A stretch of DNA of 64,000 nt from Streptomyces sp. NRRL F-2580 (GTDB lineage: Bacteria > Actinomycetota > Actinomycetes > Streptomycetales > Streptomycetaceae), in assembly GCF_000720115.1 (NCBI RefSeq), contig NZ_JOIR01000017.1, forward strand, positions 159,223 to 223,222, in the 5' to 3' direction. Below are positions 18,452 to 27,580 of the stretch, one piece after another. The position numbers and the translations under genes are program-made. Below the pieces are notes generated by a model. The model searched no databases. It saw only the letters and a list, made by a program, of their open reading frames with translations, and was not told the origin of the DNA. The number at the start of each line of letters is the position of its first letter. The stretch's first letter is position 1.

Positions 18452-18702
18452 GCGGGCTCCCGGACCGGAAGGAAGCCCAGGTCAGGCAGCTGCTGGAGGG
18501 GCCGTACCCGACGGTGCCGACGGGCCTCGCGGCGGGGGCGGCGGCTCGGGGAGACCGGCTGCTGCGTCGGCGGCGGGCATGGCGGCGGTTGGGCTGGGCC
18601 GTGCTCTTCGCTGCCGCGGCGGCCTTCACCGTCTGGGCCTCCCTGACCCGGCCCTGGGTCGCCCCGCCGAGCGGCATCTCCCCACCCCTGGAAGGCTGGT
18701 AG
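18448..18702 (+). CDS. Small single-span membrane protein, anti-sigma-like position
   Basis: 84 residues from a GTG overlapping the previous stop by 4 bp. The cytoplasmic part (1-45) is charged with the QVRQLLEGPYPTVPTGLA stretch near 10-27, followed by an Arg-rich RGDRLLRRRRAWRR, one membrane helix at about 50-67 and a short outer tail. This matches the topology of membrane partners coded downstream of SigE-like proteins, but no zinc-binding anti-sigma motif is present. Function is inferred from position only. Confidence 0.75.
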   Translation: MSGLPDRKEAQVRQLLEGPYPTVPTGLAAGAAARGDRLLRRRRAWRRLGWAVLFAAAAAFTVWASLTRPWVAPPSGISPPLEGW

Positions 18703-19047
18703 CCCCACCCGCCTCCGCCGCCGTCCCCGCCCGCCGCTGCCCCAGCCCTGCCGGGCCGATGCAGCCTTGCCAGGCCGGCCCCGGCTTCGCATGCCGAACC
18801 CGGCCCTGACGCCGCCCCGGCCTTCCCGGGCCCGACCCGGGCCAATTCAACCCCGCCGGCGTTTGAGTGGGGGTCCCCCCGGGCGGAGTCTGGGGGAGGG
18901 TCCGGGCGGAGCCCGGTGCCCGGCGGAGCCGGGTTCCTCCCCCAGCCACCGCCGGGAGGTGCCCCCAGGGGCTCCGCCCCGGACCCCGCTCCTCAAACGC
19001 CGGAGGGGCTGGGTTTGGCCAGGGCGGAGCCCGGTGGGGGCGGCGGG
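18703..19047. repeat. Intergenic inverted copies of a dispersed GC-rich repeat
   Basis: 345 bp between convergent genes. CCCCGCCGGCGTTTGAGT at 18851-18868 recurs in reverse complement as CCTCAAACGCCGGAGGGG at 18991-19008. Between them are GGGTCC/GGCGGAGCC blocks that pair with each other (GGGGGTCCCCCCGGGCGG and CCCAGGGGCTCCGCCCC). The same core occurs at 40.3 kb and 43.6-43.9 kb. It could form a long imperfect stem that ends transcription from both sides. No gene seen. Confidence 0.75.
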
Positions 19048-20205
19048 TCAGCCCAGGGCCTGGGTGAGGTCCGCGATGAGGTCGTCCGCGTTCTCGATGC
19101 CCACCGAGACGCGGATCAGGTCCGCCGGAACCTCCAGCGCCGAGCCGGCCACCGACGCGTGCGTCATGCGGCCCGGGTGCTCGATGAGGGACTCGACTCC
19201 GCCCAGGGACTCGGCCAGGGTGAAGATCTTGGTGCGGCCGCAGACCGCGACGGCCTCTTCCTCGCCGCCGGCGACCTGGAAGGAGACCATGCCGCCGAAG
19301 TTGCGCATCTGCTTGGCGGCGACCTCGTGACCCGGGTGCTCGGGCAGGCCCGGGTAGAGGACCTTGGTGACCTTCGGGTGCCGCTTGAGCACCTCGACGA
19401 TCTTGCCCGCGTTCTCCGCGTGCCGGTCCATGCGCACGGCCAGGGTCTTGATGCCCCGCAGCACGACCCAGGAGTCGAACGGGCCGGCCACCGCGCCCAT
19501 CGCGTTCTGGTGGTAGGCCAGTTCCTCGCCGAGCGCCGCGTCCGCGGTGACCAGCGCGCCGCCGACCACGTCGGAGTGCCCGCCCATGTACTTGGTCAGC
19601 GAGTGCACGACCACGTCCGCGCCCAGCGCGAGCGGCTGCTGCAGGTAGGGCGAGGCGAAGGTGTTGTCCACGACCAGCTTGGCGCCGGCCGTCCGCGCGA
19701 TGTCAGCGACCACGGCGATGTCGGTGATGCCGAGCAGCGGGTTGGAGGGGGTCTCGACCCAGATGACCTTCGTCTTCGGCGTGAGGGCCGCCCGTACGGA
19801 CTCGGGGTCGGAGGTGTCGGCCACCGACCACTCCACGCCCCAGCGGGAGACGACCTTCGCGAAGAGGCGGAAGGTGCCGCCGTACGCGTCGTTGGGGATG
19901 ACCACGTGGTCGCCCGGGGAGAGCAGCGTACGCAGCAGGCAGTCCTCCGCGGCCAGTCCGGACGCGAAGGCGAGCCCGCGCCGGCCGCCCTCCAGCGCCG
20001 CGAGGTTCTCCTCCAGCGCGGTGCGGGTCGGGTTGGCGCTGCGGCTGTACTCGTAGCCGCCGCGCAGGCCGCCCACGCCGTCCTGCTTGTACGTGGAGAC
20101 CTGGTAGATCGGGGGTACGACCGCGCCGGTCTGCGGGTCCGCCGTGTTGCCCGCGTGGATCGCGCGGGTCTCGAAGCTCTGGTGCTCGTGGCTGTCGTCG
20201 CTCAT
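19048..20205 (-). CDS. metB: Cystathionine gamma-synthase/lyase
   Basis: PLP-dependent trans-sulfuration enzyme of the Cys/Met metabolism family, 385 residues. The PLP lysine lies in VVVHSLTKYMGGHSDV near 200-215, the phosphate-binding YEYSRSANPTR near 51-61, the conserved aspartate in LVVDNTFASPYLQ near 174-186 and the C-terminal SLGGVESLIEHP near 332-343. Streptomyces proteins of this clade are annotated as cystathionine gamma-synthase; several also have gamma-lyase activity in the reverse direction, which sequence alone does not decide. Single gene, with its own upstream region of 75 bp to the divergent neighbour. Confidence 0.92.
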   Translation of the reverse strand: MSDDSHEHQSFETRAIHAGNTADPQTGAVVPPIYQVSTYKQDGVGGLRGGYEYSRSANPTRTALEENLAALEGGRRGLAFASGLAAEDCLLRTLLSPGDHVVIPNDAYGGTFRLFAKVVSRWGVEWSVADTSDPESVRAALTPKTKVIWVETPSNPLLGITDIAVVADIARTAGAKLVVDNTFASPYLQQPLALGADVVVHSLTKYMGGHSDVVGGALVTADAALGEELAYHQNAMGAVAGPFDSWVVLRGIKTLAVRMDRHAENAGKIVEVLKRHPKVTKVLYPGLPEHPGHEVAAKQMRNFGGMVSFQVAGGEEEAVAVCGRTKIFTLAESLGGVESLIEHPGRMTHASVAGSALEVPADLIRVSVGIENADDLIADLTQALG

Positions 20206-20280
20206 GGTCAGATGCTATGCCCAGCCCGGGTTCGGGTCCCCTATTGGCCTGCGGCCCCCTCGGTCTGCTTCGCTGGAGGC

Positions 20281-21384
20281 ATGGAGATTCTGTGGTTGCT
20301 GTTCGCGATGCTCATGATCGTGTTCATCGTGGGTCCGTACATCCGGCGCAGGCGCGGCGGCATCCGTCTGGTCGCCCCGGGCAGCCCTGATGCGGCGGAC
20401 CCGGCGAACTACGGATTCGACCGGCAGGAGGAGCTCGACATCCGCGTTCCCGGGCCCGACCAGGACCTGATGGACGCCCTCGACAACGTACGGCGCACCG
20501 GCCGGTGGCAGGCGGCCTCGCAACTGCTCGCCGGGACCCCGCGGGAGGGCGAGCGGCGCTGGCAGCGCGTGCAGGCCTTCGGCGGGGCGGCGGCGCTGGA
20601 GCTGGTGGCGCAGCCGGGTGTGGGCGCGCAGTGGCTGAAGGCGTGGCGGCTGGAGGCGGAGCAGGACGCGGGCGGCGCGCAGGTGCACGCGGAGCTGCTG
20701 GTGCAGCAGGCGTGGCGGCACTCGGGCGGGGTCGGGTCCACCGATCACCGGATCATCCTGGAGGAGGCCCGGGAGGCGTGCCGCAGGGCCGCCCTGGCGA
20801 CTCCGGAGGATCCGGTCCCGTACATCACGGAGCTGGCGATCGCGCGGGGTCTGGCGTACTCGGAGGCGGAGTTCGACGCCCTGTGGGCGAAGGTCATCGA
20901 CCGGGCGCCGGAGCACATGGGGGCGCACGTCGCGGCGCTGCACTACTGGTGCGCGAAGTGGCACGGCTCGCGGGAGCAGGCGGACGCGTTCGCACAGGCG
21001 GCGGCGGCGCGCGCGCCGCAGGGCTCGCTGCTGGCGGCGCTGCCGTTGTTCTCGGTGTACGAGAACACGCCCGACCTCGTCATGACCGCCTACTACGAGA
21101 GCGCGGTCGTGAGGCGGGCGGTGGAGGGCGCGCTGTACGCGGTGAACACGGCCCGTCAGGACGACCCGATGCAGGCGCACGTGCGGCACCTGCTGCTGAT
21201 GTTCCTGGTCCGCATGGAGCGCTGGGCGGAGGCGATGGAGCAGGTGCGGCACGTGGACGGGTACGTGGGCGCGCTGCCGTGGTCGGAGTCGGAGGACCCG
21301 GCGGCGGCGTACGCGGTGTACCGGGCGCTGGCGGTGGCGGGGTACGAGGCGAACGGGGGGTCGCCGGCGACCCTCCCCCAGTAG
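20281..21384 (+). CDS. Membrane-anchored protein of unknown function, paralogue A
   Basis: 367 residues: an N-terminal membrane anchor (residues 2-20) followed by the basic stop-transfer IRRRRGG, then a cytoplasmic, mostly helical domain with TPR-like spacing. Two blocks are shared with the gene at 23145: LHYWCAKWHGS near 220-230 and HVDGYVGALPWS near 322-333. I do not recognise a catalytic site. It resembles uncharacterised actinobacterial domain families (possibly DUF4034-like, unsure). Its start is 75 bp from divergent metB and it is followed by an M48 peptidase gene and then by its own paralogue, which suggests the three act together. Confidence 0.85.
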   Translation: MEILWLLFAMLMIVFIVGPYIRRRRGGIRLVAPGSPDAADPANYGFDRQEELDIRVPGPDQDLMDALDNVRRTGRWQAASQLLAGTPREGERRWQRVQAFGGAAALELVAQPGVGAQWLKAWRLEAEQDAGGAQVHAELLVQQAWRHSGGVGSTDHRIILEEAREACRRAALATPEDPVPYITELAIARGLAYSEAEFDALWAKVIDRAPEHMGAHVAALHYWCAKWHGSREQADAFAQAAAARAPQGSLLAALPLFSVYENTPDLVMTAYYESAVVRRAVEGALYAVNTARQDDPMQAHVRHLLLMFLVRMERWAEAMEQVRHVDGYVGALPWSESEDPAAAYAVYRALAVAGYEANGGSPATLPQ

Positions 21385-21549
21385 CCCGCCGACCCCGGCC
21401 CGAGCGTCCGCACCCCCACGGGCCGGCAGGAATCCCCGGCGAATAAAGTTGCCGTAAGTTACGGCCGAGCCGCATGATGCGGCAGGCGGCGGCTCTCGAC
21501 TCCGCCACGCACTTCGCGCCACTTTCATCCCGGGGGGGATCTGTCCTAA

Positions 21550-23148
21550 ATGGGCGCTTCACTGCGCGCCTTGCGCGCCCTCGTCCTGCTCGCCGGCTTC
21601 TACCTGCTCGGCGTCTTCCTGCTGGCAGCCCTCGCGGGCGCCGACTACGCCCTCGTCACCGGGCTGCACGGGCCGATCGTCTTCAAGCTCGTCATCGTCT
21701 CCGTCGTCCTCGCCGTCCCGATCGTGCGCGGCCTGTTCATGCTGCGCACGCCCGAGGGCGAGCCGCCCGCCGGCATCACCGTCAGCGAGGCGCGGGAACC
21801 GCTGCTGTGGCAGACCGTGCGTGACATCGCGCAGCAGGTCGGCACCCGCGCGCCCGACGAGATCGTGCTGATCGACGAGGTGAACGCGGCCGTCAGCGAG
21901 GACGCCAAGCTGCTGGGTCTGCGGCCCGGAACCCGGCGCCTCTACCTCGGTCTGCCGCTGATGACGGGCCTGGACGAGATGCAGCTGCGCGCCGTGCTCG
22001 CCCACGAGATGGGCCACTACGCCAACTTCGACACCCGCCTCACCCCGCTGATCGCCCGCGGCCGCGCCCAGCTGATCCGCACGATCGGCCACTTCCACGA
22101 GCGTGCGGACGGCAAGGTCGCCAAGGAGCGCGCGAAGCAGGAGAAGAGGGACGAGAAGCGGATCGCCAAGGGCAAGAAGGCCAAGGGCGTCGACACCACG
22201 GGCGAGGGTGCGATGTACCGCGCCATGGCCAAGATCTACATGGCCTACGGCAACTTCTACATGCGCGCCACCCGCTCGACCTCCCGCCGTCAGGAGCTCG
22301 CCGCCGACCTCGCGTCGGTCCGGGTCGCCGGCCGTGACTCCGCCGCCTCCGCGCTGCGCGAGTTGAACGCCCTCGACTCGGCGCACGGCTTCTACATGAG
22401 CTCGTACGCGACCCTCGGCGTCGGCGCCGGTCTGCTGCCCCGCCCCGGGCAGGTCTTCGGCGGGCTGAGCCGGCTGCTGGACGCCCGCTCGGACGATCTG
22501 GACGAGCTGCGCCGGGAGCTGTCGACCGAGCCGACCTCGCCGTACGACTCCCACCCCGCGCTCGCCGAGCGCGTGGCCCGCATCGAGGCGCTGCCCGACG
22601 ACGGCCGCGCCGGGCAGGCGGCCCGTCCGGCCCTGGAGCTGCTGGCCGACGCGGACGCGGCGCTGATCGCGCTGGAGCAGGCCGCCCTCACCCCCGAGGC
22701 GCTCGCGCTCAAGCGGGTGGACTGGGAGGACCTCGTCCACGAGTCCATGACGCTGTACGTCGACCAGGGCGCGGAGGAGATCCGGGAGGCCTGCGCCGCC
22801 GAGGGTGCGGGCCCCGGACTCGCCGAACTGCTCGACGCGTTCGACGCCGATCCGGCGGTGCGCTGGCGGATCGCCGACCGCTTCCCGAAGTCCGAGGAGG
22901 CGGCGGCCGCCACCGGCCGCGCGGCCCGCGAGTTCGTCCGCCCGGTGCTGCGGCGTGCCCTGAACCAGCTGGTCGGCATCGAGCTGGCGGCCCGCGGCGC
23001 CGCCCGCTGGCAGCTGTCCTGGTCCGAGTCGGCCGCCCTGGTCTACCCGGCCGAGGGCTTCGAGGAACAGCTCGGCCCGGCCCTGGACGCGGTCGTCTCC
23101 GACCAGCCCGACACCGAATCCCTGCGAAAGCTGGTGCTTGCCCCGTGA
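21550..23148 (+). CDS. M48 family membrane metallopeptidase
   Basis: 532-residue zinc peptidase. Two N-terminal membrane helices (about 8-30 and 40-60) precede a Ste24/HtpX-like domain with the catalytic HEMGHY (H152, E153, H156) and a later RRQELAADLASVRVAG near 250-265 supplying the Glu ligand and the conserved Asp. A Lys/Glu-rich loop near 190-215 and a long helical C-terminal region without further membrane spans follow. HtpX-like enzymes clear misfolded membrane proteins; the substrate here is unknown. It overlaps paralogue B by GTGA and follows paralogue A in the same direction with 165 bp between. Confidence 0.9.
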   Translation: MGASLRALRALVLLAGFYLLGVFLLAALAGADYALVTGLHGPIVFKLVIVSVVLAVPIVRGLFMLRTPEGEPPAGITVSEAREPLLWQTVRDIAQQVGTRAPDEIVLIDEVNAAVSEDAKLLGLRPGTRRLYLGLPLMTGLDEMQLRAVLAHEMGHYANFDTRLTPLIARGRAQLIRTIGHFHERADGKVAKERAKQEKRDEKRIAKGKKAKGVDTTGEGAMYRAMAKIYMAYGNFYMRATRSTSRRQELAADLASVRVAGRDSAASALRELNALDSAHGFYMSSYATLGVGAGLLPRPGQVFGGLSRLLDARSDDLDELRRELSTEPTSPYDSHPALAERVARIEALPDDGRAGQAARPALELLADADAALIALEQAALTPEALALKRVDWEDLVHESMTLYVDQGAEEIREACAAEGAGPGLAELLDAFDADPAVRWRIADRFPKSEEAAAATGRAAREFVRPVLRRALNQLVGIELAARGAARWQLSWSESAALVYPAEGFEEQLGPALDAVVSDQPDTESLRKLVLAP

Positions 23149-24284
23149 TCGGCCTCTACGTCCTCGGCCTCCTGCTGGCGGCCGCCGCGTTCAAGTTCCT
23201 GCGCGGCGTCCACTTGATCCGCAAGGCGAAGCGGCTGGAAGCCGAGATCGGCACGCTGAACGCCGGTACGGAGGCCATCGAGGCCGGCCGGAAGGCCGAG
23301 AAGGCGGCGGCGGTGGTCGCGCTGGGCTTCGTCGCGGAGGCCGACCTCGACACCGAGAACCCCGCGCCGGTGCCGCCGGAGCGGACCGCCGTCCTGGAGG
23401 CCGTCCGGTCGGGCGACTGGGAGGCGGGAGCGGCGTACATCGAGGCGGCCGGGCAGGACTGGCAGGAGCGGATGGAGCGGGTCCGCCCGCTGGCCGAGGC
23501 GGCCGCCGAGGACGACGCCTGGCTGCTGGCCTGGCGCGCGGCGCGTCCCGCCGACCCGACGGCGGCCCTGGTCAACGCGGACACCGCGATCATGGTGGCG
23601 TGGAACGTCCGCGGCGGCCAGGCCGGCAGCCGCACCACGCAGGAGCAGTTCCGGCTCTTCCGCGACCTGCTGGTCAAGGCGCAGGAGGCCGCCCACGAGG
23701 CCCAGCGCCTCGCCGACCCCGCGGACCCGACCCCGTACATCGTGGAACAGCCCATCGGGCAGGGCCTGGGCTACTCGCACGAGCGGTACCGGGAACTGTG
23801 GGACCAGGTCGTCCGGCGCGACCCGAAGGTGCTGTGGTCGCACGTCAGCGGCCTGCAGTACTGGTGCGCGAAGTGGCGCGGCTCGCACGAGCTGGCGCTG
23901 GCCTTCGCGCGGGAGTCGGCGGCCGCCGGCGAGCCCGGTGACCTGCTGACCCTGCTGCCGCTGATCGCGTACTTCGAGCAGGAGACGCACGAGGAGGACC
24001 TGGCGGCCGAGACGTTCTTCAAGGAGCCGGAGATCGTCGCCGCGGTGGACGCGGCGCTCCTGGACCTGGCGGCTGCGGGCGACGACCATCCCGGGACGGC
24101 GCGCATCCGGCACATGCTGGCGTACCTGCTGTTCTGGCAGGACCGCGACGAGCAGGCGGTCGAGCAGTTCCGCCACATCGACGGGTTCATCGGCGCCCTG
24201 CCGTGGTCGTACGCGGGAGAGCCGAAGCGGCGGTACCTGTACGCCCGCGACTGGGCCGTGGGCGTGGCCACGCCGGGGCTCTGA
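23145..24284 (+). CDS. Membrane-anchored protein of unknown function, paralogue B
   Basis: 379 residues from a GTG overlapping the M48 stop. An N-terminal membrane helix (2-20) precedes a short coiled-coil-like stretch ([19 protein letters not shown], 24-42) and a helical soluble domain. The shared blocks [11 protein letters not shown] near 237-247 and [12 protein letters not shown] near 344-355 place it with paralogue A, although overall identity is clearly low. No known active-site motif is visible. The coupling to the M48 gene is stronger evidence of joint function than the domain itself. A strong hairpin ends the operon. Confidence 0.85.
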   Translation: MIGLYVLGLLLAAAAFKFLRGVHLIRKAKRLEAEIGTLNAGTEAIEAGRKAEKAAAVVALGFVAEADLDTENPAPVPPERTAVLEAVRSGDWEAGAAYIEAAGQDWQERMERVRPLAEAAAEDDAWLLAWRAARPADPTAALVNADTAIMVAWNVRGGQAGSRTTQEQFRLFRDLLVKAQEAAHEAQRLADPADPTPYIVEQPIGQGLGYSHERYRELWDQVVRRDPKVLWSHVSGLQYWCAKWRGSHELALAFARESAAAGEPGDLLTLLPLIAYFEQETHEEDLAAETFFKEPEIVAAVDAALLDLAAAGDDHPGTARIRHMLAYLLFWQDRDEQAVEQFRHIDGFIGALPWSYAGEPKRRYLYARDWAVGVATPGL

Positions 24285-24290
24285 CACGCG

Positions 24291-24330
24291 GGAAAGGGGC
24301 GGGCCGGGGAATCCCGGCCCGCCCCTTTCC
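24291..24330. terminator. Strong terminator after the M48 operon
   Basis: Perfect 18-bp stem (24291-24308 with 24313-24330, beginning GGAAAGGGGCGGGCCGGG) and a 4-base loop GAAT, 6 bp after the stop of paralogue B and 28 bp before msrA. It separates the operon from msrA. Confidence 0.9.
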
Positions 24331-24357
24331 GTTGTCACTGCCACAAGGAGGGAATCC

Positions 24358-25020
24358 ATGTTCTCGTACCGCCGTACGCCCGAGCTGCCCACCCGCGAGG
24401 AGGCCCTGACGGGCCGCGCGGAGCCGCTCTTCGTCCTGCCCGAGAAGCACACCGTGCTCGGCAATCCGCTGTCCGGTCCGTACCCCGCGCACCTCGAAGT
24501 GGCCGACTTCGGCCTGGGCTGCTTCTGGGGCGCGGAGCGCAAGTTCTGGCAGACCCCCGGGGTGTGGACCACGCTGGCCGGCTACCAGGGCGGCTTCACC
24601 GAGAATCCGACCTACGAGGAGGTCTGCTCGGGGCTGACCGGCCACACCGAGGTCGTCCGCGTGGTCTTCGACCCGTCCCAGGTCTCGTACGCGGCCCTCC
24701 TCAAGCTGTTCTGGGAGTCCCACGACCCGACCCAGGGCTTCCGCCAGGGCAACGACGTCGGCACCCAGTACCGCTCGGCGGTCTACACCCACTCCCCCGC
24801 CCAGCAGGCGACGGCGGAGGCCTCCCGCACGGCCTACCAGCAGGTCCTGGCCTCGTCGGGCTACGGCGAGATCACCACGGCCGTCCTCCCGGCGGCGGAC
24901 CGTCCCTTCTGGCCCGCGGAGGCCCACCACCAGCAGTACCTGGACAAGAACCCGGGCGGCTACTGCGGCATCGGCGGCACGGGCGTCTCCTGCCCGATCG
25001 GCGTGGCCGCGGCCGAATGA
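24358..25020 (+). CDS. msrA: Peptide methionine-S-sulfoxide reductase
   Basis: MsrA repairs the S-epimer of methionine sulfoxide in proteins. The 220 residues have a 45-residue N-terminal extension, then the catalytic [14 protein letters not shown] with the nucleophilic Cys near residue 54, [18 protein letters not shown] with a second cysteine near 89, and the substrate-site block TQYRSAVY near 139-146. The C-terminal [14 protein letters not shown] holds the likely resolving cysteines. An [11 protein letters not shown] lies 6 bp before the ATG. It stands alone after a terminator. Confidence 0.96.
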   Translation: MFSYRRTPELPTREEALTGRAEPLFVLPEKHTVLGNPLSGPYPAHLEVADFGLGCFWGAERKFWQTPGVWTTLAGYQGGFTENPTYEEVCSGLTGHTEVVRVVFDPSQVSYAALLKLFWESHDPTQGFRQGNDVGTQYRSAVYTHSPAQQATAEASRTAYQQVLASSGYGEITTAVLPAADRPFWPAEAHHQQYLDKNPGGYCGIGGTGVSCPIGVAAAE

Positions 25021-25026
25021 CCCCAC

Positions 25027-25056
25027 CCGGCGCGCCCCCACCGGGGGACGCGCCGG
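25027..25056. terminator. Bidirectional terminator msrA / acetyltransferase
   Basis: Inverted repeat CCGGCGCG...CGCGCCGG extended by internal CCCC/GGGG pairing, 7 bp after the msrA stop and 30 bp from the convergent acetyltransferase stop. Confidence 0.65.
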
Positions 25057-25086
25057 TCCGGCATGCGCGGTCACGGATCGGGCCGG

Positions 25087-26046
25087 CTACAGCTTGAGTT
25101 GGAAGATGCCCGCGTCGCGTTCGCGGCGGTAGCCGAGGGACTCGTTCACCGTGCGCATGGGGGTGTTGGCGTCGGCCACGGTCGTGGCGATGTGGCGCAG
25201 GGCCGGATGGCGGGCGGCGGCGTCGGCGGCCATCCGGAGCTTCACGGCGCGGCCGAGGCCGTGGCCGCGGTGGCCGGGGGTGACGACCGTGTCGTGCTGG
25301 AGGGCGCGCGCGCCGGCGGGGTCCGGGAGGACGAGTTCCGTGTACGCGGCCACCTCGCCGGCCGCGGTCACCGCCGCGACCGTGGTCAGCTCGCCGCCCC
25401 GGTCGATGATCAGCTGTTGCAGGGCGTGCAGCCGCCGCGCCGTCCAGACCTGGATCCGCTCGTCCATGTCCCCGCTCGGGGCGTCCTCCATCGCGCCGTG
25501 GGCCGTGGCGAGGGCCGGCGCCCAGGCATCGGGGGCCAGGCCGTGCCAGGTGTGCAGCTCGTAGCCGGGCGTGGCGGGGACGGGCACGGGCCCGTCGGCG
25601 GGGAGCTCCTGTTCGTACCAGGCCATCGGCAGGACGTTCTCGAAGCCGAGGGACTCGGCGAACGCCTGCCCCGGACCGCCCAGGTCCACCAGGGCGGCGA
25701 CCGAGGTCCGGCCCTGCGCGAGCAGCTCCTCGCGGACCCGCTCCCACAGGGCGGTGCCCACGCCGCGCCGCCGCTCCTGCGGCCGTACGGTCAGCACGTC
25801 GAGGAACGCGGTGTGCGTGTTGCCCTCGTCCGTGAACAGGAGCAGGGCCGCCGCGCCCGCGCCCTCACCCGCCGCCCAGAGCACGGGCCGGCCGCGCGCC
25901 GGCGGCACGCACAGCCGCCCGGCGACCTCCCCGCGGGTGGGCGCGGGCAGCCGCGGCTGGTCGGCGGCCCCTGCGGCGGTCAGGACCGCCAGCCAGGCGT
26001 CCACCTCGGCGTCGGTCGGGGGCAGCTCAAGGGAGCGGATCATCAT
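25087..26046 (-). CDS. Tandem GNAT N-acetyltransferase
   Basis: 319 residues with two GNAT folds. The N-terminal one carries VLTVRPQERRRGVGTALW near 84-101, the acetyl-CoA pyrophosphate loop; the C-terminal one carries HDTVVTPGHRGHGLGRAVK near 250-268 and the family ending NESLGYRRER near 303-312. Both loops keep the R/Q-x-x-G-x-G/A pattern, so both could bind acetyl-CoA. Tandem GNATs of this kind include mycothiol synthase (MshD) and antibiotic-modifying relatives, but the key MshD regions are not obvious, so I leave the substrate open. It follows the L,D-transpeptidase gene but is separated from it by a strong hairpin. Confidence 0.88.
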   Translation of the reverse strand: MMIRSLELPPTDAEVDAWLAVLTAAGAADQPRLPAPTRGEVAGRLCVPPARGRPVLWAAGEGAGAAALLLFTDEGNTHTAFLDVLTVRPQERRRGVGTALWERVREELLAQGRTSVAALVDLGGPGQAFAESLGFENVLPMAWYEQELPADGPVPVPATPGYELHTWHGLAPDAWAPALATAHGAMEDAPSGDMDERIQVWTARRLHALQQLIIDRGGELTTVAAVTAAGEVAAYTELVLPDPAGARALQHDTVVTPGHRGHGLGRAVKLRMAADAAARHPALRHIATTVADANTPMRTVNESLGYRRERDAGIFQLKL

Positions 26047-26105
26047 GATCAGACCCTAGACGGGCTCAGGACGCGACGTTGAGCGGATTTCGGCCTCCGT
26101 GAAAA

Positions 26106-26146
26106 GACGGACGGCGGGGAACCCCGAGGGTTCCCCGCCGTCCGTC
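26106..26146. terminator. Terminator of the L,D-transpeptidase gene
   Basis: Perfect 19-bp stem (26106-26124 with 26128-26146) around a 3-base CGA loop, 31 bp after the L,D-transpeptidase stop on the minus strand and 59 bp before the acetyltransferase start. Confidence 0.9.
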
Positions 26147-26177
26147 CGCCGGGTCGGCTGCGTCCGCTTGCGCGGCG

Positions 26178-27437
26178 TCAGGCGGCCGAGCCGGCCTTCC
26201 AGTCCGCCCAGCTCATGTTCCAGCCGTTGAGGCCGTTGTCCGGCTTGATGGTCTTGTCCGGGGAGTTGACCACGGTGACCACGTCGCCGATGAGCGAGTT
26301 GTCGAAGAACCAGGCCGCGGGCTGGTTCGGGTCATCCGCACCCTTGGCGTCGTTCAGGCCGACACAGCCGTGGCTGGTGTTGGCGCTGCCGAAGACCGAG
26401 TCGGCCCCCCAGTAGTTGCCGTGGATGAAGGTGCCGGACGTGGACAGCCGCATGGCGTGCGGGACGTCCTTGATGTCGTACTCGCCCTTGCCCTCTTCGT
26501 TCTTGAAGCCGACGGTCGAGCCGTCCATCCGGGTCTCCTTGAACTTCTCGGAGATCACCATCTGGCCGTTGTACGTCGGGTTCTCCGGGGAGCCCGCCGA
26601 GATCGGGATGGTCTTGAGGACCGCGCCGTCCCGGGTGACCGTCATCTTCTTCGTCTTCGTGTCGACCGTGGAGACCTGGCTGCGGCCGATCTTGAAGGTG
26701 ACGGTCTTGTTCTGGACGCCCTGGACGCCGGGAGCGCCCTGGACGCCCTCCAGTGCCAGCTTCAGCGTGACGGTGGAGTTCGCCTGCCAGTACTGCTCGG
26801 GGCGGAAGTCGAGGCGCTGCGGGCTGAACCAGTGGCCGACGATCTCCTGGCCGCTGCTGGAGGAGACCGAGATCCCCGCCTGGACGGCCTTCTTGTCCTT
26901 GATCGCCTTGTTGAAGGTGATCGAGACCGGCATGCCCACGCCGACGGTCTGGCCTTCCTCCGGGACGAAGGAGGCCACGAAGCTGTTCTCGGGGGAGACG
27001 GTGGTGAAGGAGGCGTTCTCGTGGGCCTCGCGGCCGTCCGCGTCCTTCGCCGTCGCGGCCAGGGCGTACTTCGTGGAGCGCTTCAGGGCCGCGTCGGGCT
27101 TCCAGCTCTTGCCGTCGGCGGCGATCTTGCCGGCCACGGCCGTGCCCTCGCTGGTCTTCAGCTCGACCAGGGTGAGTGTGCCGTCACTGACGGCGACGTT
27201 GGCGGCGTCGTTGAGGCCGACGTCGGTGGCGCCGTCCTTCGGCGTGATGGTTATCTTCGCCTTCGACGCGTCCTTGGCCGCTGCCGCGTCGGCCTCCGCC
27301 TGGGACTTGCTGGCCTCGCCGTTGCCCTTCGGCTTGTCGTCGCCCCCGTCGTTGCACGCCGAGAGCATCAGTACACCGCCGAGCACGACGGATATGGCCG
27401 CCAGGGACCTTCTCCGTCGCTTGCTGTCCGTCCTCAC
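26178..27437 (-). CDS. L,D-transpeptidase lipoprotein
   Basis: Envelope enzyme that makes 3-3 peptidoglycan cross-links. The 419 residues start with a basic signal peptide and the lipobox LMLSAC (Cys near 27), then a charged Lys/Ala/Asp linker, two Ig-like domains (about 55-245) and a C-terminal YkuD catalytic domain. The catalytic motif is HGNYWGADSVFGSANTSHGC near 338-357 with Cys in SHGCVGLND. This domain order matches mycobacterial LdtMt2-type enzymes. GTG start at the first codon that gives a complete signal peptide. A strong terminator follows; no partner gene is coupled. Confidence 0.94.
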   Translation of the reverse strand: MRTDSKRRRRSLAAISVVLGGVLMLSACNDGGDDKPKGNGEASKSQAEADAAAAKDASKAKITITPKDGATDVGLNDAANVAVSDGTLTLVELKTSEGTAVAGKIAADGKSWKPDAALKRSTKYALAATAKDADGREAHENASFTTVSPENSFVASFVPEEGQTVGVGMPVSITFNKAIKDKKAVQAGISVSSSSGQEIVGHWFSPQRLDFRPEQYWQANSTVTLKLALEGVQGAPGVQGVQNKTVTFKIGRSQVSTVDTKTKKMTVTRDGAVLKTIPISAGSPENPTYNGQMVISEKFKETRMDGSTVGFKNEEGKGEYDIKDVPHAMRLSTSGTFIHGNYWGADSVFGSANTSHGCVGLNDAKGADDPNQPAAWFFDNSLIGDVVTVVNSPDKTIKPDNGLNGWNMSWADWKAGSAA

Positions 27438-27580
27438 ACGTCACTCCATCGTTGCCGGATACCCCGGGGCTGCCGTCCCGGGGTGGGCCGGGCAGGGGGG
27501 TCACCCCCTGCCTCGTCCTGACAACGCGTTAACGGCGCCGGCCGGTTCCACATTCCGTTGGGATGTGGGCCACCACACGG

